Below, one piece after another: positions 52,289 to 60,499 of a DNA stretch of 64,000 nt (its first letter is position 1; each line of letters starts with the position of its first letter). The position numbers and the translations under genes are program-made. Origin of the DNA: Bacteroidota bacterium (GTDB taxonomy: Bacteria > Bacteroidota > Bacteroidia > Cytophagales > Cytophagaceae). Location of the stretch: NCBI GenBank assembly GCA_023392125.1, contig JAEVZS010000016.1:1-64000 (forward strand), in the 5' to 3' direction. The notes beneath the pieces were generated by a model. That model was not told the DNA's origin and ran no database searches. It worked only from the letters and a program-made list of their open reading frames with translations.

Positions 52289-53674
52289 TTATTGTTGGGT
52301 AAAAACTCCTAAATCGCCTCTTGCCGAAGCCAATAAAAGTAAAGCCTGCCACACATTGTTTTGGGCAATTTCGTAATCTATCTCCGCTCTGTTCAGACTG
52401 TACAACGCCTGTGTATAATCTACCAAAGTAGTCAAGCCGTTTTCGTACAAAGCCGTATGCTGTTTATATGCCATTTGAGCCGCAGACAACTGTACTTTGG
52501 TTTCCTCAAAATTTTCTTTGGCATTGTTCAACTGCGAATAAGCCATTTGGGTCTGTGCGTTGAGTTCTTTTTTGAACAAGTCGAAATCCTGCTGTAAAGA
52601 TTGGGTAAGAAATCGTTGCTCTTTGACCTTTGTTTCTGAACGGAACAGATTAGTAATATTCCAAGTAAGGGAAAGCCCCAAAAGGTAATTGCTTCGGTCT
52701 ATCCCGACACCTTTCAGATAGTTGGAAGAATAAGCGGAGTTGTCCTGTGCATAGTTTGCCTCAAAGCCCGAACCACGACCTTGCAATACTCCAAAAGCCG
52801 ATAAAGTCGGTCTTTTGTTAGACTTTAGGATTTCTTCGGATTGCAGGCTTTCGGCAATCTTACTTTGCTGTAACTGCAACAAAGGGTGCTTATCCACTTC
52901 ATTGTTTAGATTTGCTAAACTCTGTAACGGAATAGTGGTGCTGTATAAGCTGTCTAATTGATAGGTCTTAAAGTCTTCGCCTAACAGAACTGCTAACTGT
53001 TTGGAAAATTCAAGCTCTTTATCGTAGGATTTGATTTGTAAAGATTTGGCGTTTGATACTTCGGCTTTGGCTAATTGGGCATCCACTTCGGGAATTAAAC
53101 CACTCTTTGCCCGTGTATCTGTCATTTCAAAAAATACCTCCGCACGTTCAAAGTTTTTTTCCTGTACATACTTAATTCGTTGGCTTGCCAACAAATTCAG
53201 GTAAGCTGCACTTACTTTGATTTGGTGCTGAAATATTTCCTGTTCCAAATCGGCTTTGGCAGTCTGTTCCTTTCTACCGCCTAACTCAACTTGGTTTTTA
53301 ATTCTTCCGAAAGTAAATAGGTTCCAATTAACATTGGCAAAATAGAGTGAGCCAAATGCGGCATTCCAATTTTGCTCTGCCAACGGCATAGAGGTCGAAG
53401 CCGATGCCATACCACCATAGGCATACATTGTTCCGTGTAGCATATTTACCGTTCCGAAACTCTGCTGTGCAGAAAGGGTTACATCGGGCAGATAGTGTTG
53501 TTTTTGGAACGTGGTGTTTTGTTCTGTTGCCGAAACAATGGACTGTTTCGACTTTATTTTATCGTATTGTTCTACCGAACGTGATAACGCATCTTCTAAT
53601 TTTAGAGTTTGGGCAAAGCTATTGAAACTCATTGCCCATACTAAACTTATAGATGCAATGAATTTTAATTTCAT
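52289..53674 (-). CDS. TolC-family outer-membrane protein of the copper island
   Basis: A 461-residue protein with a signal peptide (about residues 1-21, ending NSFAQ) and TolC-type helical repeats (LNLLASQRIKYVQEKNFERAEVFFEMTD; LGLSLTWNITNLFRSETKVKEQRFL). It is 15 bases upstream of the RND permease gene and should be its outer-membrane channel. It differs strongly from the TolC-like protein at 8421. Confidence 0.9.
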   Translation of the reverse strand: MKLKFIASISLVWAMSFNSFAQTLKLEDALSRSVEQYDKIKSKQSIVSATEQNTTFQKQHYLPDVTLSAQQSFGTVNMLHGTMYAYGGMASASTSMPLAEQNWNAAFGSLYFANVNWNLFTFGRIKNQVELGGRKEQTAKADLEQEIFQHQIKVSAAYLNLLASQRIKYVQEKNFERAEVFFEMTDTRAKSGLIPEVDAQLAKAEVSNAKSLQIKSYDKELEFSKQLAVLLGEDFKTYQLDSLYSTTIPLQSLANLNNEVDKHPLLQLQQSKIAESLQSEEILKSNKRPTLSAFGVLQGRGSGFEANYAQDNSAYSSNYLKGVGIDRSNYLLGLSLTWNITNLFRSETKVKEQRFLTQSLQQDFDLFKKELNAQTQMAYSQLNNAKENFEETKVQLSAAQMAYKQHTALYENGLTTLVDYTQALYSLNRAEIDYEIAQNNVWQALLLLASARGDLGVFTQQ

Positions 53675-53761
53675 TGTATATAAAATTTAGAAATTAGACA
53701 TAAAGAATTTGAGTAGTACCGGAGAAATTCGGACTACTTTGGTCAATTCAATACGCTAAAA

Positions 53762-54190
53762 TCAAATTCTATAAACGCAGTTGAGAATATAAAGGGGATT
53801 GCCCCGAATGGGGACTTTTGATGTAAGATAAGAGGTAGATTGTTTGGTGTCGTCAGCAAAGATTGAAATCTCGAATAAAGCACTTAATGTTTCATTAGGA
53901 ATAGCATCGCCCCAAAACTTTACGGAAAAATCCAATTGGGATTTGGTTATTACAGTGTCATCAACCTTTACAATTTTTGCTTCGTGGTCGCAACAACCTT
54001 TCTTTTTCTTGGTAAGGTCTTTTTCTTTGCTCGAACAAATCGGACAAGGTTCGTCAGAGTTTTGATTTTCGCTATTCGTCAAGCTGTAAAGTTTTACAGC
54101 CATAGCCTTACAGGTATGCTGATATTGGGTAAAGCCCGAAGACAATACCAAATAGAACAGTGAAAAGAATATGACGAACAGTTTTCTCAT
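53762..54190 (-). CDS. HYC_CC_PP family exported protein
   Basis: A 142-residue protein with a signal peptide and the family pattern FTQYQHTCKAMAVKLYSL, then CPICSSKEKD and KKGCCDHEAKIV (Cys and His clusters), followed by a beta-rich C-terminus. The family (HYC_CC_PP) is typical of copper/silver resistance loci in Bacteroidota. It is the promoter-side gene of the copper operon and probably binds or senses metal in the periplasm. Confidence 0.82.
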   Translation of the reverse strand: MRKLFVIFFSLFYLVLSSGFTQYQHTCKAMAVKLYSLTNSENQNSDEPCPICSSKEKDLTKKKKGCCDHEAKIVKVDDTVITKSQLDFSVKFWGDAIPNETLSALFEISIFADDTKQSTSYLTSKVPIRGNPLYILNCVYRI

Positions 54191-54560
54191 ATAGATAAAA
54201 GCAAAGTTAATAGATATTTTTCATACAGACTTATAAAATTTTGGTAAAAAGTTGTAAAATTTTGAAATATATTGGGTGTATTAATGCTGTCTAAAAAACC
54301 TTAAATGAATAAAGATGGCAACCATTGATTGCTGTCTATGTTCTTTAAATGCTACTCTTTCTGATTTAGAAATGGATAATTTGGGATAGTGGTTGAGTTT
54401 TGGTTGGTTTGGCTCTTTTGGTTTTGCGAAGCGTTGGCTTTGTGTGTCGGGGCAAAACCAAATGTGCCAAATGTGGGTTGGGAATTTTTTTTTCTGTGTC
54501 CGGGCTGTTGTTGTTTGGTCAGGTGTCGAAGACTCGGTTCGAGCGTTCTGCCATTGCCAC
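54191..54560. other. Intergenic region at the right edge of the copper island
   Basis: No gene is supported in these 370 bases; the open frames crossing it are repeat-derived. The left part should contain the copper operon promoter. Hairpin H2 lies at 54408-54471. The right end (GCCACTAAC) is the cassette border at S5. Confidence 0.6.
54408..54471. repeat. Two-stem hairpin H2
   Basis: Outer stem TTTGGC/GCCAAA, internal loop TCT opposite TGT, inner stem TTTGGTTTTGC/GCAAAACCAAA (11 perfect pairs), and a loop containing TTGGCTTTGTG. Same register as H1 and H3 and same orientation, but different stem sequences. It lies on the other side of the copper island from H1. Confidence 0.85.
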
Positions 54561-54686
54561 TAACGGTTTGAGGCTTTGCGAGGGCGGGGGTTTTTAGCAC
54601 TAAACTTCATAAGATGTACAAAGCTTGAATTTAGCACTTCACTGTCATAGAAGCACGAAAGCCCCGCTTTTGCAAAACGGCTGTTA
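54561..54686. repeat. attC-like site S5 (126 bases)
   Basis: Bounded by TAAC at 54561-54564 and GTTA at 54683-54686. Left GAGGCTTTGCGAGGGCGGGG, right GCCCCGCTTTTGCAAAAC. The right flank GTTATGGGC is complementary to the left flank GCCCATAAC of S6. Confidence 0.72.
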
Positions 54687-54698
54687 TGGGCTGCCGTT

Positions 54699-55466
54699 CT
54701 ATTCTTCATCATCAGTTTCAAGTTTGTTTCTTGTCCATTGTCCACCAATAATATCTCTCTCGGCTTCTTCTCCATATTCCAGGTCAAACACTTGATTTAA
54801 TGTATTGTCCTGCTTAATTAGCTCTTCTAATGCAACAATTCTAATGTCTTCTTGAAATTGGTCGCCTGTCAAAAATTGCCAGTCTCCGTCAATGTCGTGA
54901 ACTACTCGTAAAATTGGTTTGTTTTCCTCAAGCCATTGTCGAGTTGTGAAAGTTGTCAAGTTTTTGGGTTCGTAAAATTTAAATTCAGCGTTTCTGTCAA
55001 GAAGTGGTTGCTTGTATAAAAACTCTTCTTCAAAATTATCTTCCCACGGAAGTTTGTCATTGCGGTCTGTCCAAACAACTTGTAAAGCGTCAAAACTCTT
55101 GTCGCCATAGTAATTCATTGCTGCACCAAAATAATCAGCTATGTTTCTTTTGTCAACGTCAATAAATGCAGCTTTGCTGTCCTTGAATATTTCAGTAGAA
55201 ATTTCCCCTGCTACAAATCTCTTTCCACTTTTAATGATTTCGGCTATGTCGTTAATGATTGCGTGTCCAAGGTCATTAGAAAGTCCGAAACATATAATTT
55301 CTGGGTGTTTGTATGTCTGTGTCAAACCAATACTGTAAGCAAACGAAGGGCAATAACTTGTCGAGCTAACCATAATAACTTGAAGTCCAAATTTGTCAAT
55401 GTTCAATTTGGTGTTATTCAGTAAGTCGTCTTTGTCTATGCAATTATGTTCGTTGTCTTTTGTCAT
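54699..55466 (-). CDS. DUF4262 domain protein
   Basis: A 255-residue protein matching DUF4262: LQVIMVSSTSYCPSFAYSIGLTQTYKHPEIICFGL, then GKRFVAGE, NYYGDKSFDALQVVWTDRNDKLPWED and a tail. The function of the family is unknown. It is the only gene between S5 and S6, with 12 bases to the first and 37 to the second, a textbook single-gene cassette layout. The leader GTAGGACGACAC is shared with the gene left of S1. Confidence 0.87.
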   Translation of the reverse strand: MTKDNEHNCIDKDDLLNNTKLNIDKFGLQVIMVSSTSYCPSFAYSIGLTQTYKHPEIICFGLSNDLGHAIINDIAEIIKSGKRFVAGEISTEIFKDSKAAFIDVDKRNIADYFGAAMNYYGDKSFDALQVVWTDRNDKLPWEDNFEEEFLYKQPLLDRNAEFKFYEPKNLTTFTTRQWLEENKPILRVVHDIDGDWQFLTGDQFQEDIRIVALEELIKQDNTLNQVFDLEYGEEAERDIIGGQWTRNKLETDDEE

Positions 55467-55503
55467 TGGTTTTATTTGTTACGTGTCGTCCTACGGTTGC
55501 CCA

Positions 55504-55629
55504 TAACGTTTTGCCGCTTTGCGAAGGCGGGGATTTTTAGCACTAATGTTCAATAAAAGCACTGCCGTTCGTTTAAGCACAAAAGTTTCATAGAAGCACT
55601 TTACCCCCCATTGCGGCAATACCTTGTTG
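55504..55629. repeat. attC-like site S6 (126 bases)
   Basis: Bounded by TAAC at 55504-55507 and GTTG at 55626-55629. Left TTGCCGC pairs with right GCGGCAA, and GGCGGGG is opposite CCCCCC. The inner part has two TTCAATAGAAGCAC-like elements. The right flank GTTGTGTGCT matches, with one change, the left flank AGCACATAAC of S7. Confidence 0.72.
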
Positions 55630-55689
55630 TGTGCTGTGTTTTTTAATTTTGCGTTATCATTAACTTATTATATCTAAGGGTTGTTTCGG

Positions 55690-56124
55690 CTAAATTTTAG
55701 AAAGATATTCCTTTAGTTCAAGATTTATATTTTCATAAAATGGTTTGAATGATTGAATCTTTTTTCTCCCTGCAAAAAATGGATAAAGTCCATAAAAATC
55801 TTCTCCTTGAATGAGCCTTGTTTTATTATTTTCAATTGGTTCAAGATGCCAAAAATGAAGCCCGACTAAAATACCTACAATTCCACCTCTCCATTTTAAT
55901 GATTTAAAAGGTATTAATTCAACAATCTTGCCTTTTCCTATATATGTTTTTCCCGAACCGTCTGGTGTGACGGTTTCCATTTTTACAATTTCATTCAGTT
56001 TGGGTTTACCCTCAATGAACTTAATAGAGGAACACCATTTTTCATAAGATTCAAAATCGGTTAAAGCTTGCCAAACCTTAGTTGGCTCGGCATTTAAAAT
56101 TATTTCTGTTTCTATTCTTTTCAT
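55690..56124 (-). CDS. SRPBCC domain protein
   Basis: A 144-residue START-like protein: IETEIILNAEPTKVWQALTDFESYEKW, KGKIVELIPFKSLKWRGG, and HFWHLEPIENNKTRLIQGEDFYGL. It is close to the SRPBCC group found beside many Bacteroidota metabolism genes. It shares the S6-S7 interval with the gene at 56188, which starts 63 bases upstream. Confidence 0.83.
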   Translation of the reverse strand: MKRIETEIILNAEPTKVWQALTDFESYEKWCSSIKFIEGKPKLNEIVKMETVTPDGSGKTYIGKGKIVELIPFKSLKWRGGIVGILVGLHFWHLEPIENNKTRLIQGEDFYGLYPFFAGRKKIQSFKPFYENINLELKEYLSKI

Positions 56125-56187
56125 TGATACAAAGTATATAATTGTTCGTTTTCGCTACTATATTGCTGGAATCGTATTTTGTGCACA

Positions 56188-56796
56188 TTATTTATTCATT
56201 TTTCGATATAGATAATAACACTCATTGTCAATATACTCTAATCCATTATTTTTTTGTTGGAGTTTTGATTTATTCGATTTTGATAAGCTACTATTAGAAT
56301 CAATAAAATATTTGTGCTTTTTTCGTTTGATTAAACCGATTAACACGAAATTATCTTTTTCTTTAATCGATTCATTATCAGAAAATAAACTACTTGTTAA
56401 AATTAGACCACCTGGCTTTATGTATTGCTCACAATAATCTATCAGTTTTCCAGCAAACAAGGACAGCAACAAATCGAATGAAGCATATCTCAACCCCAAA
56501 TCAATTTTAAAGTCTTTAGGTATAAATTTCCAATATGACGTTTCTTTGTATCTCTTGTTTTTATTAATCAAATCTGTAACTATATCAGCGTTGGCAAAAA
56601 AATCCGACGCTATTTGATTTTTATCAATGTAAACGACATGGTTAAAATAAAATGAAGGTGTGATATGGACAGAACATCCCGGATAAATTACTGAACGTGG
56701 GTTGAATTCCTGTTTTATTAATTCGAAAAGTTCGGAACGTTCAAATCCCATTGATTTATAAAGTAGGTCATATTTATTCTTTGCTAAACTATTCAT
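56188..56796 (-). CDS. Putative SAM-dependent methyltransferase-like protein
   Basis: A 202-residue protein. SVIYPGCSVHITPSFYFNHVVYIDKNQIASDFFANA resembles the nucleotide-binding part of a Rossmann methyltransferase (YPGCSxH, VVYIDKN), and FDLLLSLFAG with YIKPGGLILTS resembles later motifs, but the glycine loop is atypical. The ATG at 56796 is chosen because the longer frame runs into site S7. Substrate unknown. Confidence 0.6.
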   Translation of the reverse strand: MNSLAKNKYDLLYKSMGFERSELFELIKQEFNPRSVIYPGCSVHITPSFYFNHVVYIDKNQIASDFFANADIVTDLINKNKRYKETSYWKFIPKDFKIDLGLRYASFDLLLSLFAGKLIDYCEQYIKPGGLILTSSLFSDNESIKEKDNFVLIGLIKRKKHKYFIDSNSSLSKSNKSKLQQKNNGLEYIDNECYYLYRKMNK

Positions 56797-56818
56797 GTTT
56801 ATTGGTAAACATAGCACA

Positions 56819-57004
56819 TAACGGTTCGGGGCTTGGCGATAGTGGCGGAAATAGAAGCACGAACTTTCAATTTAGCACCACAGTAGCATAAGCCATTTTC
56901 TATTTGCTAAATTACAAAAAAGGAAATAAAAATGGCTTATGCGGTGATAGAATTACTGACCTTGAATTTAGCCGTTAACCCGCCATTTCGCCAAACCCTT
57001 GTTA
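56819..57004. repeat. attC-like site S7 (186 bases, long type)
   Basis: Bounded by TAAC at 56819-56822 and GTTA at 57001-57004. Its structure is like S2, with a central inverted repeat (AAGCCATTTTC and complement AAAATGGCTT) between AGCAC-type elements. Left GGGGCTTGGCG pairs with right CGCCAAACCC. The partner of its right flank GTTATCGG should lie beyond 64000. Confidence 0.7.
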
Positions 57005-57044
57005 TCGGTAGTGGCTCTTTTCGGTCGCTTTGTTGAGCGTGGGC

Positions 57045-57110
57045 TTGGTGGCTCTTTTGCAATTTTGGCTTTGTGCGGTTGGCTTGTGAGAATTGCAAAT
57101 GTGCCACCAA
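57045..57110. repeat. Two-stem hairpin H3
   Basis: Outer stem TTGGTGGC/GCCACCAA (8 pairs), internal loop TCT opposite TGT, inner stem TTTGCAATT/AATTGCAAA (9 pairs), and a loop starting TTGGCTTTGTGCGGTTGGC. It ends 10 bases before the stop codon of the NA37 gene. It has the same orientation and loop as H1 and H2. Confidence 0.85.
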
Positions 57111-57120
57111 AAGCGTTGGG

Positions 57121-58158
57121 TTAAGTTTCTTCCTCGTAGTATATTTTGTAATACTTTCGTCCATTTTCGTCAACTCCTTGCTCAATCAATTCCCTGTTTC
57201 CGTGAATATATATATGAAAGTTTTTGTCAAGTTTTAAAATGTTTTTAAAAACCCTTGCTTGTTTTTTTACAGCTTGTGCAGATATTTCAAAACTGTCTGC
57301 TAACTCAACTTCGTTCTCTTGTCTATATGTTTGGTCAAACTTTCTGAATGATTCGATTACATTACTATCTCCAAAAACTTGTTCCTCAAACTCCTGTTTG
57401 TCAAATGTTTCGTTCTTTTTAAAATAATCAACAGAACGATTTAGAAAATCTATTTTGTCGGTTTTAGACACTTCAAAATCTTCTGATAGTTGTGTAGTTA
57501 CGAATTGTTTTGCAATTCCTAAAAACTGATTGGTTTGGTGGTATTCATTTTTAATAGGTTGAACACTTAAAAAATCATCTTTCCAGTATTGAGCTTCTGC
57601 ACTTTTATTTGTATTATCGACAACAGAAACTAAATAACCGTTTTCATTCTCAGTATTAAAAATCAGACAACCTTTATCCAATTTACGTGTACCAATGCCT
57701 ACTACTTCTGTCAAATCATATCCGTTTTTAACAGTGTCAATTTTAAGAATTGTATCTTTGTTTTCGGACTTGAATAATCCAATACAATTCACAACTTTAG
57801 CATTTATCTGACAATCTCTGAACAGCATTATACACAATTCGCCACTTTTTATTTGAGGATGTGTACTTTTGTCATACAAATATCTTCCTGCATTTTTTGA
57901 TTGTTCTACAAAAGTGTCTTTGTTCTCAAAAATCCCCTTGATAAACTGGTACATTGGATTTAATTCTAAGTTTGGAAGAAAAAAGAAATGATATAATTCT
58001 TCCGTTTTAAAATTGTTATTTATCAATCCTTTTATCTGTTCTTCAATAGTTTCAAAGTGCGTTAATTCGTCTGATAACCGTACACCATCTCCATTATTTT
58101 TATTTCCAATGAAATGAATAATAAGTTTGTCTATTTTACCTATGGTAAAGTCTTGCAT
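57121..58158 (-). CDS. NA37 (NdpA/YejK-like) nucleoid-associated protein
   Basis: A 345-residue protein with the NA37 layout: DKLIIHFIGNKNNGDGVRLSDE at the start, then GRYLYDKSTHPQIKSGELCIMLFRD and GIGTRKLDKGCLIFN, and the late YFKKNETFDKQEFEEQVFGD and SFEISAQAVKKQARVFKNILKLDKNFHIYIHG. E. coli YejK binds DNA in the nucleoid. It is the last gene of the operon, 5 bases after the DUF3732 gene. In this setting it may bind phage or plasmid DNA. That is inference. Confidence 0.83.
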   Translation of the reverse strand: MQDFTIGKIDKLIIHFIGNKNNGDGVRLSDELTHFETIEEQIKGLINNNFKTEELYHFFFLPNLELNPMYQFIKGIFENKDTFVEQSKNAGRYLYDKSTHPQIKSGELCIMLFRDCQINAKVVNCIGLFKSENKDTILKIDTVKNGYDLTEVVGIGTRKLDKGCLIFNTENENGYLVSVVDNTNKSAEAQYWKDDFLSVQPIKNEYHQTNQFLGIAKQFVTTQLSEDFEVSKTDKIDFLNRSVDYFKKNETFDKQEFEEQVFGDSNVIESFRKFDQTYRQENEVELADSFEISAQAVKKQARVFKNILKLDKNFHIYIHGNRELIEQGVDENGRKYYKIYYEEET

Positions 58159-58163
58159 AAATT

Positions 58164-60050
58164 TTAGCTTTTATCGTATATTTTTTTAGGTATTAGCCCT
58201 TTTCCATTTATAAATTCATCAACGGTATGGAAGTGTGATAAATTATTGTTTATCCAATAATCTTCAGAAGCGTGTTCTACCATAAATATTTGAAAATGAT
58301 TGTTTTTTTCTTTTACAATGTACTCAATAAATGAGTTCAGTAGTGAAAAAGCATCTATTAGTTTTGACCTATCGTCATTTCCTTGCATTTCATCACTTCC
58401 TGCGTAATATGGAATACTTGGCTGGTCAATAAATAAGAATTGAGGTACGTGTTCTGGATTGACATTTATTATATGCTCGTGTAAACCTAAATAAACGCAT
58501 AGGTGCATAAACATATAGTTTGATTTACTGCCAACATTGTCTAAAGGGAACAATTGACCTTCGGGATATAATTGTAAAATCATCTTGTCAGAATTAAAAT
58601 CAAGCCTGCTATTGGTGTATGCTGGTAAAGATTTTAATTTATTAAAATTGCGTTGAATACTTTTGTTCAACTCTGTTTTTAAATTGAACTCTATTTGCTT
58701 TGTGTCAGTAGGTACTTGAGCCAAGTCCTTACTTTCTTCCGTTAATACATTCAACCTTATATTATCAATAGGTTTACCTAACTCCAATTTTAAAAGTTGC
58801 TCTAATGCAAGTTTGATTTCGCCTAATACGATGAATTTTTGAGCTTCCGTTCGACTTTCTGTTAGATAGTTCTTCTTTATTTCATTAAGTTTTGAAATTT
58901 GATTTTCAATTTCTTTTAATTGTCTATTCAATTCTTTTACATCGCCTGTAACCTTTATCGGTTCAATAATTTTCTTGGATAGATTTTCTTTGATACTTTT
59001 CAAGGAAGATTCTAAGGATTCTACAAATGCTTTTGTTTCGTATGAATCTACTAATTGGTCAGACAATTTTTGATTTAGAAATTCTATCGGCTGTAAACTG
59101 TCAGCTGATTTATTCAAATTTCTCTTATACGCTTCATATTCCTTTTGATATTGGCTTATAGCATCAATCTGACTTCGTATTGCAGTTTTTCTTTTGTTCA
59201 GTTCGTCTAATTCTCCAAACAGATTTGTATTTTGGGCAACCTTTTGAGTAGTTGTTATTACGTCCTGAATGATTGGAATTGCGGTATCAACCGTTTCAAA
59301 GGGTTCGGAATATTCTATAAAGTTATACTTCTTACATTTTTCAAATAGAATCTGAATTTCACTCTCAAAATTCTTGACTTTTCTTTGATTTCCCTTTTCT
59401 TGATTTTGGATTTTTCTTATTTCACTTTCAACTTCCTTTAGCCTTTCAGAAGCCTTGATTTTTGCCATATCATTAACTCCAATTACCAAATTGAAAATAT
59501 GGTTAAGAGCTTTATCATATTCTTCTTTTCCGTAAAAAGTTGTATCGAAATATGTTTCCTGTGCTCCAATGATATTTTCGGTTAAAGAATTAAAAATTAA
59601 AAAATGACGATAAGAAAGATTTAGGGAAGTACCTCCTAATTCTTTGCCATAAGGAAATCTTAACGTATCTGTAATGCCAAATTCACTATCTAATATTGAT
59701 TTAATTTCTGAAATTTCTTTGTTGCTTTCAGGATAGTCAGGAAAAGAACCCAAATTAAAAAACACTTCCGAAGATACCGCTCCTTTATCTGGTGTTTTTC
59801 GCACAATAGACATTTGTTTATCATTGATAGAAAAACGTATCCCAAACCACAAAACTTTGTCGTTAATTGTGTTGGCTATATTCACTTTCCCCGATAAAAG
59901 GCAGTAATCTATAATATTCCAAAAACTGGTTTTTCCAGTATTTGAGCCACCTGTAATAACATTAACCTTGTCAGGTAAAAACTGATAATTTTTAGGCTCG
60001 GCATCGGTATCTTTAAACCATAATTTTATTTCGTGAAGTACAAATTTCAT
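58164..60050 (-). CDS. DUF3732 ABC/SMC-like ATPase of an ABC-3C system
   Basis: A 628-residue protein with an SMC/Rad50-type ATPase head split by a long coiled coil. The Walker A motif GGSNTGKTS is at residues 34-42. The coiled coil spans about 195-420. The Walker B-like FLFIDQPSIPYY is at about residue 540, and the protein ends with FQIFMVEHASEDYW. It belongs to DUF3732, the ATPase of one group of three-component ABC systems (ABC-3C). It starts 4 bases inside the end of the middle-component gene. Confidence 0.85.
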   Translation of the reverse strand: MKFVLHEIKLWFKDTDAEPKNYQFLPDKVNVITGGSNTGKTSFWNIIDYCLLSGKVNIANTINDKVLWFGIRFSINDKQMSIVRKTPDKGAVSSEVFFNLGSFPDYPESNKEISEIKSILDSEFGITDTLRFPYGKELGGTSLNLSYRHFLIFNSLTENIIGAQETYFDTTFYGKEEYDKALNHIFNLVIGVNDMAKIKASERLKEVESEIRKIQNQEKGNQRKVKNFESEIQILFEKCKKYNFIEYSEPFETVDTAIPIIQDVITTTQKVAQNTNLFGELDELNKRKTAIRSQIDAISQYQKEYEAYKRNLNKSADSLQPIEFLNQKLSDQLVDSYETKAFVESLESSLKSIKENLSKKIIEPIKVTGDVKELNRQLKEIENQISKLNEIKKNYLTESRTEAQKFIVLGEIKLALEQLLKLELGKPIDNIRLNVLTEESKDLAQVPTDTKQIEFNLKTELNKSIQRNFNKLKSLPAYTNSRLDFNSDKMILQLYPEGQLFPLDNVGSKSNYMFMHLCVYLGLHEHIINVNPEHVPQFLFIDQPSIPYYAGSDEMQGNDDRSKLIDAFSLLNSFIEYIVKEKNNHFQIFMVEHASEDYWINNNLSHFHTVDEFINGKGLIPKKIYDKS

Positions 60051-60499
60051 AGTTGAATTTTTAAGACTTTATACAGATTGGACGTTGTGTATTTTTCAAG
60101 TATTTTTATAAAATCAGGGATAACGTTTTCTATTTTAGCAAATCGGTCTCCTAAATTCGCATTGTCAAATGTGAATGTTTCTGTTTTTACAATCTCACTT
60201 CCAATGAGGATTTGATTACTTTTACTTAAAATCATCAAGGCATTAATGGTTACTGGCAATAATGATACATATCGTTTATTGAACGAAACAAATAATCGGG
60301 GTTGGTCTTTTACGAGTTGTTCTATATTTAGATTTTGTCCTTGATTTTTCGCTAAATAACTTACTGTTCGGTCATCTAATAAAAATGGTAAAATCAGGCA
60401 CGAACGAGCAATATCCAATTTGTCAACCTTGTTCAGTACAGATAAAAGAATGCAACTTGCAATGGCTTCATTGTTATATGTGTAATAAATTTCTTTCAT
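60047..60499 (-). CDS. ABC-3C middle component
   Basis: A 150-residue protein beginning MKEIYYTYNNEAIASCILLSVLNKVDKLDIARSCLILP, with FLLDDRTVSYLAKN, then FNKRYVSLLPVTINALMILSKSNQI and a C-terminal coil. This matches the small 'three-component ABC system middle component' family, an all-alpha adaptor between effector and ATPase. It overlaps the upstream gene by one base and the downstream gene by four. Confidence 0.83.
   Translation of the reverse strand: MKEIYYTYNNEAIASCILLSVLNKVDKLDIARSCLILPFLLDDRTVSYLAKNQGQNLNIEQLVKDQPRLFVSFNKRYVSLLPVTINALMILSKSNQILIGSEIVKTETFTFDNANLGDRFAKIENVIPDFIKILEKYTTSNLYKVLKIQL

Noticed and set aside
54352..54600. 82-residue minus-strand open frame
   Set aside because: It is made of hairpin H2 and the left arm of S5. 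Its sequence (NQKSQTNQNS) is repeat-derived.
40063..57004. Reading S1-S7 as ordinary REP elements or terminators
   Set aside because: Simple REP elements would not explain why the bases outside each site match the far end of the same interval and change from interval to interval.
56937..57185. 82-residue minus-strand open frame
   Set aside because: It spans S7 and hairpin H3 and overlaps the 3' end of the NA37 gene, so it is repeat-derived.
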